64,000 nt of DNA from Nitrospira sp. (lineage in GTDB: Bacteria; Nitrospirota; Nitrospiria; Nitrospirales; Nitrospiraceae). Position 1 is the stretch's first letter; every line of letters begins with the position of its first letter. The notes beneath the pieces were generated by a model. It made no database searches and was not told the origin of the DNA. It was given only the letters and a program-made list of their open reading frames with translations. Made by a program: the position numbers and the translations under genes. The stretch covers positions 2,604,001 to 2,668,000 of the forward strand of contig CP060499.1 of the NCBI GenBank assembly GCA_024760525.1. Direction: 5' to 3'. Of the stretch, positions 42,767 to 52,113 are shown one piece after another.

Positions 42767-43225
42767 ATGTGGGACAAAAAACGAGAACTTGAGGGCGGCG
42801 ATAATGGGAATTTCACCGTTCTCGGGAAAGATGTCACATTCAAAGGCATCGTCCACTTTCACAGCACCGTTCAATTAGACAGCTCGATCGAAGGAGAAAT
42901 TCACGCGAAGGGCATGCTGGTGATCGGCGAGAACGCGATCATCCGAGGCACCATTATCGCCGAGACGATCGTGACCAGGGGAAAGATTCACGGGAATATC
43001 ACCGCGAGCGGAAAAATCCAGCTGCTCAAGCCCGGCGTCCTGCTCGGCGACATCTCCACCCCTTCTTTTTCGATGGAAGAGGGCTCATTCTTTAAGGGGT
43101 CGATCGACATGGGTTCCCATCCGGTCGTCGATGAGCTCGAACAGAGCCCCATGGTCTACACTGAGATGGCCCCGAGACTGAACGTGTCCCGCCCCGTTCT
43201 GATCGAAAGCGACCGAGGGAACTGA
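42767..43225 (+). CDS. Bactofilin
   Basis: The 152-residue protein carries the right-handed beta-helix of bactofilins: FTVLGKDVTFKGIVHFHST, then repeated turns VQLDSSIEGEIHAKG, LVIGENAIIRGTIIAE, IHGNITASGKIQLLKPGVLLGDI. Bactofilins polymerise into nucleotide-free filaments that scaffold cell-shape and polar proteins. The start follows AGAGGG. A 9-bp hairpin with the stop codon in its loop follows at 43214. Confidence 0.85.
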   Translation: MWDKKRELEGGDNGNFTVLGKDVTFKGIVHFHSTVQLDSSIEGEIHAKGMLVIGENAIIRGTIIAETIVTRGKIHGNITASGKIQLLKPGVLLGDISTPSFSMEEGSFFKGSIDMGSHPVVDELEQSPMVYTEMAPRLNVSRPVLIESDRGN

Positions 43226-43235
43226 CGTTCCCTCG
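43214..43235 (+). terminator. Hairpin overlapping the bactofilin stop codon
   Basis: CGAGGGAAC, loop TGAC, GTTCCCTCG: a perfect 9-bp stem with the TGA stop in the loop. No T-run, so termination is uncertain. Confidence 0.45.
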
Positions 43236-43407
43236 CATCGTGTAAGGTCGAGCCGGCGGCTATCACGCGCTAGTGGCCTTGACCCGCGTTAGCTACGTAC
43301 GGAAATTCCTACCGAACACCTCGTTCAAATCAGTCGCCACATCCGACCGCCATCTTGCCGGCTCGCTGTTGTGCGACCGTAACTGCTCCGCACCATTATT
43401 CACAAAG

Positions 43408-44229
43408 ATGGAGATCCAACCTTCCTCCATTTTCGTAGATCGGGGTATGAGCCGAGATGGAATGAGGCGTTCCGTGATCGCGCCCTACGCAGAGCTGCTC
43501 GCCAGACCACCACTCAGCCTTGCAACACCGCAGAGGCCTTTACAGAAGCTCGACGATTCCCTGGCACTCAAGCGCTTACTGCTCATCATTGCCACCATTG
43601 CGATCAACATTGTTGCTGTCGCTGTGCTGACATGGGCGCCTTGGTCTGATTGGAAAACCGGCCTTGCGCTTAATGTCGTCGATAACGCCATGTTGCTCTG
43701 GTTCGTTGTGAAACATGGAGACATCCTCCTTGGGCGGTTGATGATCTTCGGACTCGGAGTGGGCTTCACGGAACTAGCGGCGGATGCCTGGCTGGTGGAC
43801 TATACCAAAACGCTCGACTATTCCATCGGCGGCGGACCAATGCTCTGGCGCTCACCTCTCTGGATGCCGTTCGCCTGGGAAGTCGTCGCCGTGCAATTCG
43901 GATATGTCGGACTCTGGCTCTGGAATCGATTCTGCGGCTGGGGATTGCTGGGCGTCGGCCTGCTGGGCGCGATCAATATTCCCTACTATGAAGAGATGGC
44001 TCGGCGTATCAACTGGTGGCAGTATGACAACTGCCGCATGTTTTCCCAAACACCGTATTACATCATCCTGGGAGAGTTCGGCATTGCGATTCTGCTGGCC
44101 ATCCTTGCCAAACATGTCACTCGCGGCAACTGGATGACATCGATCATAGCCGGCACCATCGGCGGCCTCGGCATTTTTGTTTGTTACGCCCTTGCCTATG
44201 GCATCACCGACGGGATCACCCTGCCGTGA
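43408..44229 (+). CDS. Polytopic membrane protein, 273 residues
   Basis: ATG 43408 is chosen over in-frame 43273 because the upstream part lacks protein character. A cytoplasmic N-terminus is followed by about seven hydrophobic segments (LLLIIATIAINIVAVAVLTW; LMIFGLGVGFTELAADAWLV; VAVQFGYVGLWLWNRFCGW; LGVGLLGAINIPYYEEM; YYIILGEFGIAILLAI; SIIAGTIGGLGIFVCYALAY). It resembles carotenoid-biosynthesis-like or DUF membrane proteins, but I cannot assign it. Confidence 0.55.
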   Translation: MEIQPSSIFVDRGMSRDGMRRSVIAPYAELLARPPLSLATPQRPLQKLDDSLALKRLLLIIATIAINIVAVAVLTWAPWSDWKTGLALNVVDNAMLLWFVVKHGDILLGRLMIFGLGVGFTELAADAWLVDYTKTLDYSIGGGPMLWRSPLWMPFAWEVVAVQFGYVGLWLWNRFCGWGLLGVGLLGAINIPYYEEMARRINWWQYDNCRMFSQTPYYIILGEFGIAILLAILAKHVTRGNWMTSIIAGTIGGLGIFVCYALAYGITDGITLP

Positions 44230-44380
44230 ACCATTTTTGAATCTTTAACTGTTTCGATCCGCAGCCTGAACGAACGCCTTCAACACTGAACTCTTGCCCA
44301 CATTCACTAGCACGCACTCGATAGAGCTTATCGTACCTATTGAGTCGCGCTGTAAAACTTTAGCCCTACGAGTCATATTC

Positions 44381-44408
44381 TTTACATTCTCTCTAGCCCT
44401 ACTATCCT
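44381..44408 (+). promoter_or_regulatory. Possible promoter of the exported-protein cluster, TTTACA-N16-TATCCT
   Basis: TTTACA (44381-44386) and TATCCT (44403-44408) lie 16 bases apart, about 210 bases before the first gene of the AT-rich cluster. The 44230-44621 gap otherwise holds nothing recognisable. Confidence 0.35.
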
Positions 44409-44621
44409 GCCTTGCTTGGCCCCAAGCGCAAAAGCATGAATCTATTCGGATTCACTATGGATAAAAATGGATTCACGTTACGAAATTGCCGTTTCGCAGG
44501 TAACATCACAATCCTTCGCAATTCATGCAATTCCGTCGCTATCCTCGAGGCACATCATTTGCTGGATGAGTCAGCAGCGCAACAAGTCTCTTGCATGCAA
44601 CCCAAGCGAAAGGAGCATCGC

Positions 44622-46301
44622 TTGAGTACACTCAACATACCAATGAATAACTCCAATCGGTCAGGCTTACCATCAGTTATTCTCCTGATAATCAGTGCAA
44701 TATTGATTGTAGGCTGTCAGACATTCTCTGTTCCCACGAAACATGTGGTCATGTTTGGCAGAAATGGACAAGCAGTCGATCCCACAGGAAACGTGGGAGA
44801 GGGTCGACACAGCACGTTATTGTCATACCGGCACTATGAAACAAGTGAATACGAAACACACATCGATCGAGTTCTTGGAGGAATCGCGCAATGGGGCACT
44901 GCACCTCAAAACGGCCGGCAAGGCAAGCGCAAAATCATGCTTTTCATCCATGGAGGAATGAATACACAGGTGGGCTCACTTCGCCGGATGACTGAAGAGT
45001 TCGAGGATGAAAAAACTCGAATAGATTTGATCAAGAAAGAGGGATTCTATCCCATATTTATCAATTGGAGATCATCGCTATGGTCTAGTTATTTCGAACA
45101 CCTGTGGGAGACACGTCAAGGAGAACGCTGGCCGTGGTACGCCGGCATCCCATCCTCCATGATCATTTTCCCGGTGGACGTTACGCGCAGCCTGGTGCGC
45201 GCCCCGTTGGTCTGGGGGCAGTTGATCTATAACGATTTCAAAACATTCGACAATGCATGGAATCATTTCGGTCCAGGCCTCAGCGGTACAATCAGCATCG
45301 AACTCATGTGCCGGTACAATTTAGCTACCCCGCTCGATTCATGTACCGACCAGCTTAAGTTGCAAAAGCCTCCCTATTGCGTGCCCTTTGCTATAGAAGC
45401 TAGCCCACCGGCGTTTAGGCCCCCCTCTCGTCCGCCATCAATGGACACTTTTCCGATTTCAATTGGAAGCGATGAGGGACGGTGCACCGAGAAGAATCTG
45501 CGCGCAGCGTCTTATCTCTTTACGTTCCCCATGAAGCTAGCCATTGCCCCAATCCTCGATACATTTGGGACCAGTGCCTGGATAAACATGCAACGGAGAA
45601 TACATCTTTTGTTCCACTCCGAGGAGGAAATGCGGCTTTCTTCAATTACTAGAGCCGCTAAAGCACGAGATGAACTGGCGACAATTCCTGCCTCTGGAGG
45701 GCTTTCCATATTCATGGAAAAGCTACTAGAAGCCAAGCGCAAAGACGCGGCGTATGATTGGGAAATTGTCGTAGTGGGGCACAGCATGGGTGCAATCGTG
45801 CTCAATGAAATGATCCAATTGTATGGCCCCAAGCTGCCCATTTCTCGAATTATCTATCTCGCTGCGGCTTCTTCAATCGAGGATTATGAAGATTCACTAT
45901 TCCCTTACCTTACCGCAAATACAAAGACTCACTTCAATAACTTCATGTTGCATCCTGTTGTAGAGCGCGGCGAGATTCAGTATGAATGGGGCGACCTCAC
46001 GCCTCGAGGATCGCTCCTTACATGGCTCGACACTTTCTTAGCCAATCCGGAAACGCTTCAGCACCGAAGGGTTGGCTCCTACGACAACTATTTGCGCAGC
46101 ATCCACAGCACACCAATCTGTACCAATGCCGGTGACCAATGTTTGCGAAGTCGCATCCACGTCAGGAGCTTCAGCGCTGGAATTGCCGCTGCTGATACAA
46201 ACCCCCAGAATCACTCGGAAATGGCAGAACGGTTTCGATTCTGGAACGCTAAGTGCTGGCAAGTGGATACACCATCGGAAGAGTGTATTAAGCCCGAATA
46301 G
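44622..46301 (+). CDS. Lipoprotein alpha/beta hydrolase
   Basis: TTG 44622 lies after AAAGGAG; ATG 44643 is an alternative. The signal peptide ends in a lipobox (AILIVGC, Cys32). The hydrolase fold shows KIMLFIHGGMN (oxyanion region) and the nucleophile elbow VVVGHSMGAIVLNE (Ser near 387). A large insertion of about 200 residues between them carries VDVTRSLVRAPLVWGQLIY. Lipoprotein esterase-like hydrolases may act on lipids or peptides at the outer membrane. It is the first of four same-strand exported-protein genes in AT-richer DNA. Confidence 0.65.
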   Translation: MSTLNIPMNNSNRSGLPSVILLIISAILIVGCQTFSVPTKHVVMFGRNGQAVDPTGNVGEGRHSTLLSYRHYETSEYETHIDRVLGGIAQWGTAPQNGRQGKRKIMLFIHGGMNTQVGSLRRMTEEFEDEKTRIDLIKKEGFYPIFINWRSSLWSSYFEHLWETRQGERWPWYAGIPSSMIIFPVDVTRSLVRAPLVWGQLIYNDFKTFDNAWNHFGPGLSGTISIELMCRYNLATPLDSCTDQLKLQKPPYCVPFAIEASPPAFRPPSRPPSMDTFPISIGSDEGRCTEKNLRAASYLFTFPMKLAIAPILDTFGTSAWINMQRRIHLLFHSEEEMRLSSITRAAKARDELATIPASGGLSIFMEKLLEAKRKDAAYDWEIVVVGHSMGAIVLNEMIQLYGPKLPISRIIYLAAASSIEDYEDSLFPYLTANTKTHFNNFMLHPVVERGEIQYEWGDLTPRGSLLTWLDTFLANPETLQHRRVGSYDNYLRSIHSTPICTNAGDQCLRSRIHVRSFSAGIAAADTNPQNHSEMAERFRFWNAKCWQVDTPSEECIKPE

Positions 46302-46334
46302 CAGTAACTTTTTCTATTGAGGGGGGGGCAGCCA

Positions 46335-47588
46335 ATGATTCCAAACCCATTGGAAAGTCGCGGTCGCTCACATTGGATTATGGTCTTGCTCTTGTCAACC
46401 AGTCTCCTGAGCACAGGCTGTACCGGATCTCACTTTAACATCACGCGAGAAATTGGAATGTTTCCACCGCTAATAGAAAATCGATCGGACTTCTATGATG
46501 ATGCGAGCGAGCGCTGCCCGAAAAACATGCAAAATGACGTGAGGCCCGAGTGTATTCGCTATTGGGAATCTGTGCTTTGGGCCCAAGATTATAGAAGTTA
46601 TGCAAGGGCACGAGCAATTCTGAATCGGGACATTATCTACTTGGGCGGAGTTGTGGCATTGGCAAGCGTAGGAGCCCTGGCTGGTTTTTCGGCCCTGGGC
46701 CATACAGGCTCTGATGCATACGTGGTCATTCCGATAGTCGGCACATTCCTCAGTGGCCTTCTAGCGTACAGCAAGAATGATGCATTGTACGAGGCCTACG
46801 AAGTAGCGGGAATGAAAATGGAGCAGGCTCTTCGTGGCGCAGCAGATCACATTGCGCCAAACACAGCAACCGCTTACAGAGAAGCAACGTCTGCGCTTCG
46901 TCGAGAAGTGGGTAGTGCAATCGATGAACTGACACTGAAGAAGATCGATATTGTGAAGTTCCAGTCGAAGAGTGGGGCAGATCAGTTTAGAGCCGTTCGC
47001 GAAGCCTCCGCAGAAAAAGAGTTGGGCCTATTCCGACTCGATAAGGTGGAGACAGACAAACCTAAAGATCCAAGCAAGCTGACTGCAAAATTGAATTCTC
47101 CACTCGATCTCCAGAAAGCCCCAGCAAGTGAATTACGTCTCAAGCTTAGTGCGACGGCGAATAGCGATACTTTTACCTTGCGAGTGCTGTCAGTGACAGG
47201 CGCTGAGGTGTCAGCTGTCATACCTTCAGAACTGTTGAATCATGGTCCGCGGGATTATCGGGTAGAGTTGCAAGCTCGGAATGGGGAATACACCATGAAG
47301 GGTAGCGATTCAGTGAGGTTAGAGTTTAACAACGTTCGGCTTGGCATCAAAGTGAATGGCTCTGGATCTGTTTCGTATCGGGATGCAGGTACAAATCTGG
47401 TGAACTGCGCCCCTACTTGCGATACAGGATTGATCCCCATTAATGTGGCGACGGATTTGACAGCTACACCTCCAACCGCCGGCCCTCCGACCTATACTTG
47501 GAAGAACTTCCCAGGCTGCACGGTGAATACAAGCCCGTGTGCAGTCACCCCTGCTGACGATATTACTGTAGAAGTCACATTTCCTTGA
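46335..47588 (+). CDS. Lipoprotein with membrane hairpin and C-terminal InlB-like domain
   Basis: ATG 46335 follows a purine-rich stretch containing GAGGGGGGGG. The signal peptide ends in a lipobox (LLSTGC, Cys29). Residues 102-145 are hydrophobic (IIYLGGVVALASVGALAGF, VVIPIVGTFLSGLLAYS) with a short polar gap, an unusual membrane hairpin in a lipoprotein. A helical middle follows (TSALRREVGSAIDELTLKK). The C-terminus (GSGSVSYRDAG, CAPTCDTGL, TYTWKNFPGCTVNTSPCAV) resembles the divergent InlB B-repeat/bacterial beta domain with paired cysteines. The function is unknown; it sits between two predicted hydrolases. Confidence 0.6.
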   Translation: MIPNPLESRGRSHWIMVLLLSTSLLSTGCTGSHFNITREIGMFPPLIENRSDFYDDASERCPKNMQNDVRPECIRYWESVLWAQDYRSYARARAILNRDIIYLGGVVALASVGALAGFSALGHTGSDAYVVIPIVGTFLSGLLAYSKNDALYEAYEVAGMKMEQALRGAADHIAPNTATAYREATSALRREVGSAIDELTLKKIDIVKFQSKSGADQFRAVREASAEKELGLFRLDKVETDKPKDPSKLTAKLNSPLDLQKAPASELRLKLSATANSDTFTLRVLSVTGAEVSAVIPSELLNHGPRDYRVELQARNGEYTMKGSDSVRLEFNNVRLGIKVNGSGSVSYRDAGTNLVNCAPTCDTGLIPINVATDLTATPPTAGPPTYTWKNFPGCTVNTSPCAVTPADDITVEVTFP

Positions 47589-47701
47589 CGCTTGAGGCAC
47601 AGCGAAACCAGATTCCGATCGTATAAACCTTGCAGTTTAAAGTGGGAACCACACTATTAAGAGCATTCTTGGCCTATTGAGATAGTGATGTGGAGGAATA
47701 A

Positions 47702-48511
47702 ATGAAATGCTTTCGTTGTCCTGGGCTTATGATTTCATTAGCATACGCATCAATTCTATGCATACCCACCCTGACAAGCGGAGATACAGGTGACTCATCA
47801 GAACTACCAAGACCAAATCCTGCAATATTTCAGTCCGGAGATTTTGTTTGGCCCAAGAGGCCAGGCGCATATGTTCCATATAACGCAGGTAGTGCTAACT
47901 CCCCTGAATTGGATAAGGAACAATGGAACAAAGAAAGAGATATTTATCTGCAGAAGTATCAAGATTCACCAATGGCAGACAAGGTATTGCGACAAAGACT
48001 AGATACACTGCGAGCAATGGATTTTCGCGAATTCATTGCTACTTACGCAGGCGGACAAGAAGCAGGAGTTCCTGGAGTCTATTCCGGGGGAGGTTTATAT
48101 GTTGGACACGTGGGCATCATTGAAGTCGACTCGAAGAACGTCCCATGGGTGATCGAAGCCTTGCTGAATCAAGGCGTCGTGCGTACAAGATATAGCGATT
48201 GGATCAAGCAACGTTCAGACCAAGTCGTTTGGCTTGGGCGCATTCGCCAGCTTAGCGCAGAGCAACGTTCCAAGGTGGCAGCAGAAGCCAAACATTATCT
48301 TGGAAGACCGTATGATTTTTGGAATTTTGATCTCAACGATGATTCTGGGTTCTATTGCTCCAAGCTCGCGTGGCTCAGCATTCACCGCTCACTTGGATTT
48401 GCCATCGACGGGAAAAATGATCCCAATCGTTTCATTTGGTTTTCCCCAAAACAGTTTCTTTACCTGCCTACGATCGAAAGGATCCATGATCCAGGTCCGT
48501 ACGCAAAGTGA
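47702..48511 (+). CDS. Papain-like (YiiX/NlpC-related) exported peptidase or amidase
   Basis: The 269-residue protein starts after GGAGG, four bases before the ATG at 47702. A signal peptide (about 1-26) is followed by FQSGDFVW, a YVGHVGIIEV motif (His136) and DDSGFYCSKLAWLS (Cys219). That order, with His before Cys, is the circularly permuted papain-like fold of YiiX and poxvirus-G8-type proteins. Those enzymes hydrolyse peptide or amide bonds, possibly in cell wall or lipids. The neighbours are a hydrolase lipoprotein and a trypsin-like protease. Confidence 0.65.
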   Translation: MKCFRCPGLMISLAYASILCIPTLTSGDTGDSSELPRPNPAIFQSGDFVWPKRPGAYVPYNAGSANSPELDKEQWNKERDIYLQKYQDSPMADKVLRQRLDTLRAMDFREFIATYAGGQEAGVPGVYSGGGLYVGHVGIIEVDSKNVPWVIEALLNQGVVRTRYSDWIKQRSDQVVWLGRIRQLSAEQRSKVAAEAKHYLGRPYDFWNFDLNDDSGFYCSKLAWLSIHRSLGFAIDGKNDPNRFIWFSPKQFLYLPTIERIHDPGPYAK

Positions 48512-48553
48512 GAATTAGTCTGGCGCGATCGGGACACAAAGGAGGATATGCTC

Positions 48554-49621
48554 ATGATACATATAGCACGCATCTTTCTTAGTGTCGCACTGGTCACCGC
48601 CCTCATCGCAAGCTTTGCCAGCGAGTGTGCTGCAGACGATTCGCCATCAGCAACATATGCTGCGCTCGGCTCCTATGGTAGCATTCGTAAGAACAACGCA
48701 AACAAAGTACTTTACATTAAATCAATAAAGAAGAAGAAGGACGGAACGGGAGTAGTTCAAAAGAGTTTTGGAACTGGATTTTTACTCACGGATGATGGTC
48801 ACGTACTGACAGCTAGTCATGTGGTTCTACAGCCGGATATCGACACACTTGTCGATACAATGGCAAGCTTTGGATCAGCTCATAATCACGCATACCCACT
48901 TCAATTTATCAAGAGAGACGTGGACGCCGGAGTCGATGCCGCGCTCCTACAGCTGCCCAACACCGTGAAAGAATTGACTGGGGTTCATATCGGAAACAGC
49001 AAGAATGTTCCAGAAGAGGCTGAACTGTATGTACTCGGTTTTCCGACACCACTTCAAAACCTAAACTCAGGAATAGGGCACCTCAGCAGCAAACTCGGAC
49101 CTAACGGTTGGTGGGTAACAAGTCTACCGTTGAATAGAGGAAACAGTGGTGGCCCAATTTTTGACATTGGAGGGAATGTAATAGCAATGGCCATTGCTGG
49201 AGCCGATGAAAGCCAAAGCATAACTTACGCAATGCCAATAGGCTACGCCAAGGGTTTGATCGATATGGTAGCAATCGATACTAATAGTCTTCGCCTTCAA
49301 ACTGCTGAGAACAAAAAAGTGGCAACGCAAGGTTTTGCATTCTACAAAGCCGTTGATCACAATGAGGAAAGAACATTTAATGAACAATTCTGCCTTCCCA
49401 AAAATTACAAGGTGACGGAATTCGATAAGAAAGTGGCAACCCAAAGCGGTGCCGAAACCACAATCCTTGTTGAGCCAACGGCTGAATCTTCGAATTGTGT
49501 CACGGTAACATCACTAATTAAGGGATTTGGAGTGGAACAGATCGGCCCCATAACTACCGAATACAAAGGGCGTGGATGGATCGGAGGCAAACTGCTAATA
49601 CGAGGAGAAAAGGCAAAGTAA
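48554..49621 (+). CDS. Trypsin-like serine protease, exported, no PDZ domain
   Basis: ATG 48554 lies eight bases after AAAGGAGG; the ATG at 48548 is too close to it. The signal peptide covers residues 1-27. The protease shows the triad His89 (LTASHVV), Asp128 (VDAALL) and Ser198 (RGNSGGPIFD), the DegP-like motif order, but has no PDZ domain. The C-terminal 110 residues (FAFYKAVDHNEERTF, TILVEPTAESSNC, GPITTEYKGRGWIGG) form an unassigned domain. It closes the four-gene exported cluster. Confidence 0.75.
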   Translation: MIHIARIFLSVALVTALIASFASECAADDSPSATYAALGSYGSIRKNNANKVLYIKSIKKKKDGTGVVQKSFGTGFLLTDDGHVLTASHVVLQPDIDTLVDTMASFGSAHNHAYPLQFIKRDVDAGVDAALLQLPNTVKELTGVHIGNSKNVPEEAELYVLGFPTPLQNLNSGIGHLSSKLGPNGWWVTSLPLNRGNSGGPIFDIGGNVIAMAIAGADESQSITYAMPIGYAKGLIDMVAIDTNSLRLQTAENKKVATQGFAFYKAVDHNEERTFNEQFCLPKNYKVTEFDKKVATQSGAETTILVEPTAESSNCVTVTSLIKGFGVEQIGPITTEYKGRGWIGGKLLIRGEKAK

Positions 49622-49716
49622 CGGTACTCATATGTGTCATCTTTAAGGAAAGAACGCTACGATCTGGGACGTCAAGCTACCAGTAGCCACCAGACGCCAC
49701 GCACATTGATCCAGTA

Positions 49717-50088
49717 TTACAGACCCGCTGTCGCTCTCCGCAATTGGAAGCCAGCTTCTTTGACCTGATCAAATCGATTGACGAAGGGATGTAGCGGAAT
49801 CCATTCCCGCCCAGCAGCAAACGCTACTAACCCCTCCTGCAGTTCCAAGCACTCGATAGCTGGATGAACATATGCTATCGGCATCTCCTCAAGGCCGTTT
49901 AATAGCGCCATTACGTTTGCCTTTGCGGCAGGGGATACAAGCGGTGCAGATATTTCTCACACGAGTTCAAACGAAAGCACCAATTGGTGATTCCCTCGTT
50001 GCAGAACCTTGCTAAACTCATCTGCCTTGCAGGGCTTCCCCTGTTGGAAGAGTCCTATTAAATCCTTCGCATCTAGATATATTTTCAT
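49717..50088 (-). pseudogene. PIN-like protein with in-frame TGA
   Basis: From ATG 50088 the frame reads MKIYLDAKDLIGLFQQGKPC, then GNHQLVLSFELV, TGA (49957-49959), and continues in the same frame EISAPL, then ANVMALLNGLEEMPIAYVHP and LHPFVNRFDQV. Y-L-D-A and the E-I motif after the TGA resemble PIN-domain acidic residues. A single nonsense codon interrupts an otherwise continuous frame of 124 codons. It may be a recent pseudogene. Confidence 0.5.
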
Positions 50089-50285
50089 CGAACAACTCGA
50101 TAATCGTGGGTAAGTAAGGTGCTCAGGTTGCTCCGATATTTTGTTTCTACCTGATAGAATCTGTCAAATCTTAGTCCTCCAGAGTGCCCTTCCTAGCAAT
50201 AGCACGCTATTCTCGAAACCGAGAAGATGAAGTTGAGGCCTGTTGTTGATCTCGTTCTCCCCTCCCGCTAGGATGGCCCCTCTCA

Positions 50286-50693
50286 ATGTCAATACACCCT
50301 TGGAAGACGGGCTTCATGCTGTTGGGACCGATAGCTCTACTGTTGATCATTTCTCTGGGTGGCTGTGCAACCGGGCACTATAGGCCGCTGGGTGAGGCAG
50401 GGAAGGAGGAGGTTGAGCAGCTCAGGGAGAACGTATACCGGGTGGAGTATCGCGTGAATGTCCTAACATCGCAGGACCAGTTGGACCTGTATCTCCTCCG
50501 CCGCTGCGCAGAGCTGACGCTCCGTGAGAAGTATGACTTTTTTCACCTCGCCCAGCGCGCCGACGTCCTGGGACTTTCACGCCGCACGGCTATGACGGTG
50601 ACGATGCACAAAGGCCGCAGACCCGTCGGTGTTCCTGACCTACATGATGCGCAGGATGTGCTAACCAAGACAGCTCTTGCTAAACCGAACTAG
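50286..50693 (+). CDS. CC0125/CC1285-type lipoprotein
   Basis: The signal peptide ends in a lipobox (SLGGC, Cys27). The mature part contains YRVEYRVNVLTSQDQLDLYLL then RRCAELTLREKYDFFHLA, which matches the CC0125/CC1285 family of small lipoproteins. The length of 135 residues fits. The function is unknown. It is monocistronic. Confidence 0.65.
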   Translation: MSIHPWKTGFMLLGPIALLLIISLGGCATGHYRPLGEAGKEEVEQLRENVYRVEYRVNVLTSQDQLDLYLLRRCAELTLREKYDFFHLAQRADVLGLSRRTAMTVTMHKGRRPVGVPDLHDAQDVLTKTALAKPN

Positions 50694-50774
50694 GAATGTC
50701 CCAACGAGCAGCGATTGCCGCGTTCTCTGCGGGCTCCACCTCTTGAGAAGATGAGCCCCACATGACAACCTCCC

Positions 50775-51797
50775 CTAGAACACGATCGTCCATCCATCTT
50801 TTTTCGCCTGCTGCGCCGTATACGACACCCCGTCCACCTTCAAACCCTTCTGATTAAGCAGAGTGATAATTCCACCTTTGTTCCCCAGCTGAACCTCCTG
50901 AGGCAAGTTCACCACCAGAGTGGCACCGGGCGGGATGACACCGGACAGCACACAGGTCTTCTTGAGCCGGTCGGCAATTTTCCATCCTGTCAGATCAATC
51001 GACTCGGGCGACGCATTGAGCAGCGTAACCGTCTCCTGTTCCGGCGAAGGCCCGAGCGGATTCACGAGGGCACCGACGATCCGGACGATATGGTCCGGCT
51101 CGGTCGGATTCGGCTGCGGCCCCGGACCGGGAGTCGGCACGTCTGGGCTGGCATGACCGGTATGATCATCGGTGTGCCACGCTTGGGATTGAAACGCCAA
51201 AAACACGGCCACCCATTGACTGGAAGAAGGAAAATGGAACATAAGGGCTCCATCCTGCCAAACCCCGTCATCACCGGTATGAGGCGGCGCATTCCCTTGG
51301 TTCATATGAATGTCGTGAACACCGTTCCCTGGTCGAAAATCAAAAATCTTGTCTGCTTTCCCACCCTCCGGTCCCCACCGCTCCCCAAACGCGTAGACCC
51401 GTGCTGCTGGTTCCTGCATGGCCCGCTTGACGTAATGCTCGATCTGGTCGCTCAAATCATTGTCCGGTCCAGGAAGATCGGGTGGAAGGAGCCGCATATC
51501 CGATCGATCAAAGAGATTACCGCGGATAAAATCCACCGCCTGCCCGCCCGGCTTACTCGACAACAGGGTAAAATCGTCGGATAAACCCGGTAACGTGGCG
51601 GTAATGGGATGACGGAAATCGCCATCGACTACAAAGAGAAGTTCCGACGGACTGAGTTGCGATTTGACGTTCACCGCGATGCGGTGGTGTATGGAACCGG
51701 CTTGAATGTGAACTTGATAATGCGGAGAGGATTGGTCTTCCTCACGCATGGCCCCGATGGCTCTTCCTTTCAGCACTCCGTATCGTTTGAGCGGCAT
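50775..51797 (-). CDS. DUF2278 (YukJ) protein with C-terminal lamin-tail domain
   Basis: The 340-residue protein starts at 51797. The DUF2278 part spans about 1-215 (RYGVLKGRAIGAM, PHYQVHIQAG, VAVNVKSQ, GNGVHDIHMNQGN, WQDGALMFHF). A proline-rich linker (VPTPGPGPQPNPTEPD) precedes a lamin-tail domain at about 240-340 (RIVGALVNPLGPSPEQETVTL, then LTGWKIADRLKKTCVLSGVI). DUF2278 has no assigned function; LTD domains often mediate surface or membrane association. There is no signal peptide. Confidence 0.75.
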   Translation of the reverse strand: MPLKRYGVLKGRAIGAMREEDQSSPHYQVHIQAGSIHHRIAVNVKSQLSPSELLFVVDGDFRHPITATLPGLSDDFTLLSSKPGGQAVDFIRGNLFDRSDMRLLPPDLPGPDNDLSDQIEHYVKRAMQEPAARVYAFGERWGPEGGKADKIFDFRPGNGVHDIHMNQGNAPPHTGDDGVWQDGALMFHFPSSSQWVAVFLAFQSQAWHTDDHTGHASPDVPTPGPGPQPNPTEPDHIVRIVGALVNPLGPSPEQETVTLLNASPESIDLTGWKIADRLKKTCVLSGVIPPGATLVVNLPQEVQLGNKGGIITLLNQKGLKVDGVSYTAQQAKKDGWTIVF

Positions 51798-52113
51798 GGT
51801 CGATCTCCTTTATCAATGTCCGTGGCGAATATTCAGATGTGCAGCAAATCACATACCGAGCAGAATCGATCCAGCGTCCTCAGTCTTTATCGGGGCTTTT
51901 CAGGCACTCGATAGGAGGGAGTGCTGTGAATGCGACAGGAGTGTATCAAACAGGATTTCAAGTTGAATCGAATGAGATACACCGGAAAGAGAGAGGGGAC
52001 CACAACCTCGGATGAGCACTTGCGCAAACTCATAAACATTGGCAAGCTCCGACCTGTTTTGTACAACGGCGAGGGATCGAAGCCCCTTTAATAGATGGAG
52101 TCAGAGACGTCCT

